8,102 nt of DNA, taken from positions 1 to 8,102 of the forward strand of contig JAJRVB010000152.1 in the NCBI GenBank assembly GCA_024277515.1, in the 5' to 3' direction. Shown piece by piece: positions 7,095 through 8,102 of this stretch. Position 1 is the stretch's first letter. The number at the start of each line of letters is the position of its first letter. The notes under the pieces are model-generated. The model worked only from the letters and a program-made list of their open reading frames with translations. It was not told where the DNA came from and did not search any database. Source of the DNA: Nitrospirota bacterium. Lineage in GTDB: Bacteria; Nitrospirota; Thermodesulfovibrionia; UBA6902. Made by a program: the position numbers and the translations under genes.

Positions 7095-7160
7095 TCAGGA
7101 TGACGAATGCAGGACGAAACTGTAGGGATATCCTGACATTATTAATTTAAAAACCCTACA
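7095..7160. repeat. Two interlocked 7-bp inverted repeats
   Basis: TCAGGAT (7095-7101) pairs with ATCCTGA (7130-7136), and TGTAGGG (7121-7127) pairs with CCCTACA (7154-7160); both are perfect, and the two pairs interlock. The second pair uses the same CCCTACA word as the shared box, in opposite orientation, so these may be opposed operator half-sites about 33-35 bp apart rather than an RNA fold. Confidence 0.35.
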
Positions 7161-7184
7161 TAAAGATCAGGTCTGCCTGATACC
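7154..7184 (+). promoter_or_regulatory. Shared 31-bp regulatory box, copy 2 (upstream of the chain-length gene)
   Basis: It matches 6190-6220 at 24 of 31 positions without gaps. Here the inner part is a perfect palindrome, ATCAGG-TCTG-CCTGAT (7166-7181), which suggests a dimeric DNA-binding protein. A -10-like GATAAT at 7200-7205 begins 16 bases after the box, close to the 18-base distance at copy 1. The box therefore probably marks the promoter of the polysaccharide gene, about 120 bases before its start codon. Confidence 0.5.
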
Positions 7185-7266
7185 CAAAAGAGGGTAATAG
7201 ATAATAAAATTTACATAGTCACTTCTACTGTAAAAAATATTAAAACTTTTAAACATGTCGTACAAT

Positions 7267-7313
7267 GCTATGCCTTAGTCAGCAGATCAGAAAACATTCA
7301 GAAAAGGCATAGC
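7267..7313 (+). promoter_or_regulatory. 10-bp inverted repeat in the leader of the chain-length gene
   Basis: GCTATGCCTT (7267-7276) and AAGGCATAGC (7304-7313) are perfect reverse complements separated by 27 bases, ending 12 bases before the ATG. In RNA this would be a stable stem beside a start codon that lacks a clear ribosome binding site; in DNA it could be an operator. A -10-like TACAAT at 7261-7266 directly precedes it, so if that promoter is used the transcript would begin inside the left arm. It matches no riboswitch class that I recognise. Confidence 0.5.
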
Positions 7314-7325
7314 TGTGATCACCTT

Positions 7326-8102
7326 ATGGAATCATCCGGTTTTGAAATAATTAAGGGTTATTTGAATCTCATACACAGGAAGAACGCTCTTTTTGTGACG
7401 GTGGCGATTATTATTATCAGCATTTTTATAGCTGCATCTTTTGTCATCCCGGAAAAGTATGAAGCAAAATCCATGGTATTCATTGAGTCGAATGTAATCG
7501 GAGATCTTGTGAGCGGCATCGCGGTATCTCCGTCAATGGAGGACAGGCTCGATGTGCTTGTCTACTCGATGAAGAGCCGGAGCCTCCTCCTGAAGGTCAT
7601 AGATGTGCTGGACCTCGATTTAAAGATGACAAATCAGCTTAATACCGAGGCGCTGATCAGGAAACTGCAGGAAGATACGGAAATAAAGGTAGAAAGTGAC
7701 GGGAAACGATCAAAAGGCGGAATGCACCTGTTCACTGTCTCGTTCAGGCATACCGACCCGGTGTTCGCGCGTGACTATGTTAATACACTTGTGAATATGT
7801 ATATTGAAGAAAACCTTTCTGAAAAGAGGGCGGAGGCCCGCGGCGCCAATCGATTTCTTTCAGAGCAGATCCTCTTTTTCAAGAACAAACTCGAAGACAT
7901 TGACAGGGACATCGTACGATTCAGGACAGAAAAAGGCGTGTTTGTGTCTGTCAATGAAAGTAGGATTGTTGATGAAATCAAGGATGCCGAGGAAAAGCTT
8001 GAAGAACTGAAGATAATGAAGATGGAATATCTGGCCAAGATGGCCGCCTTAAAAAAAGATATGAAAAAGGAGAAGCGTTATACATCCGCCTTCATGGGGA
8101 GC
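7326..8102 (+). CDS. Wzz-type polysaccharide chain-length determinant, XrtA/PEP-CTERM-locus-like, 3'-partial
   Basis: The frame is open from ATG 7326 to the right edge (259 codons). The protein has a short cytoplasmic N-terminus, a hydrophobic membrane segment (about 21-41) and then the Wzz signature region (VIPEKYEAKSMVFIES). Next come a stretch resembling the chain-length proteins of exosortase loci (SGIAVSPSMEDRLDVL, MKSRSLLLKVID) and a charged coiled coil (about 170-255) that should project into the periplasm. Family members are inner-membrane proteins that set exopolysaccharide length, usually with a separate tyrosine kinase and export genes downstream. The C-terminal half and second membrane segment lie outside the window. 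The ATG has no clear ribosome binding site; a TTG at codon 13 with AAGGG before it is an alternative that would still keep the membrane segment. Assignment to the PEP-CTERM subfamily is by recalled sequence pattern and is less certain than Wzz itself. Confidence 0.85.
   Translation, partial: MESSGFEIIKGYLNLIHRKNALFVTVAIIIISIFIAASFVIPEKYEAKSMVFIESNVIGDLVSGIAVSPSMEDRLDVLVYSMKSRSLLLKVIDVLDLDLKMTNQLNTEALIRKLQEDTEIKVESDGKRSKGGMHLFTVSFRHTDPVFARDYVNTLVNMYIEENLSEKRAEARGANRFLSEQILFFKNKLEDIDRDIVRFRTEKGVFVSVNESRIVDEIKDAEEKLEELKIMKMEYLAKMAALKKDMKKEKRYTSAFMGS

Larger units (their letters stand above)
6966..7325. other. 360-bp non-coding regulatory region before the chain-length gene
   Basis: No gene is seen. 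From left to right it contains a CACAGAT repeat element with inverted ends (6987-7082), an inverted repeat TCAGGAT/ATCCTGA (7095-7136), an inverted repeat TGTAGGG/CCCTACA (7121-7160), the second shared box (7154-7184), a small TACCC/GGGTA inverted repeat (7181-7196), candidate -10 sequences, and a 10-bp inverted repeat (7267-7313) just before the ATG at 7326. This is a dense set of signals for one gap and suggests a heavily controlled promoter. Confidence 0.6.

Noticed and set aside
7086..7125. Sigma-54 promoter near the TGGC...TTGC-like sequence around 7079-7089
   Set aside because: The GG and GC pairs are only 6 bases apart instead of the required 10, so it does not fit the -24/-12 pattern.
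6966..7325. CRISPR array or known riboswitch in the long gap
   Set aside because: The repeats are few, short and unevenly spaced with no spacer pattern, and I see no core of a known riboswitch such as the cyclic-di-GMP classes.
7775..8038. Open frames on both strands inside the chain-length gene (also 7804-8010 on the + strand)
   Set aside because: The correct frame runs open from 7326 to the edge with membrane segment, Wzz motifs and coiled coil; these are shadows.

Overview
The window is a chromosomal regulatory region from a Gram-negative bacterium. It has moderate base composition, AT-rich intergenic gaps and several soluble multi-PAS sensor kinases, and it ends in an inner-membrane exopolysaccharide chain-length gene of the kind found in exosortase/PEP-CTERM loci. 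This style suggests Nitrospirota or Desulfobacterota. That placement is inference from protein style; no rRNA or marker gene is present. All genes are on the + strand.

Left part (2-4019): a multi-PAS sensor (5' end outside the window) is followed, in the same frame, by a HisKA/HATPase kinase module. A single TAA codon at 1781-1783 separates them, so a single large kinase appears to have been split or broken. An NtrC-type response regulator (receiver, sigma-54 AAA+ domain, Fis-type HTH) follows 10 bp later and is the presumed partner.

Middle part (4335-6965): after an AT-rich 315-bp gap comes a second, unrelated two-component module. It consists of a soluble PAS-HisKA_3 kinase of the NarL/DegS class, a LuxR/NarL-type regulator with a TTG start behind a strong ribosome binding site, and then a second very similar LuxR/NarL-type regulator with its own upstream region. 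The two regulators are tandem paralogues with nearly identical DNA-binding helices. The PAS domain of this kinase and the last PAS of the first sensor both carry a cysteine-rich insert ending in CxxC.

Right part (6966-8102): a 360-bp non-coding region holds a CACAGAT-type repeat with inverted ends, several inverted repeats, and a 31-bp box (CCCTACAT...TCAGG...CTGATACC) also found upstream of the second LuxR-type regulator. Next is the 5' part of a Wzz-type chain-length determinant gene, with a 10-bp inverted repeat just before its start codon.

Working model (inference): soluble PAS kinases sense an intracellular, possibly redox-linked, cue and signal through one sigma-54 activator and two NarL-type regulators. 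The shared box is a candidate operator through which the NarL-type regulators control both the second regulator gene and the exopolysaccharide genes that start at the right edge.
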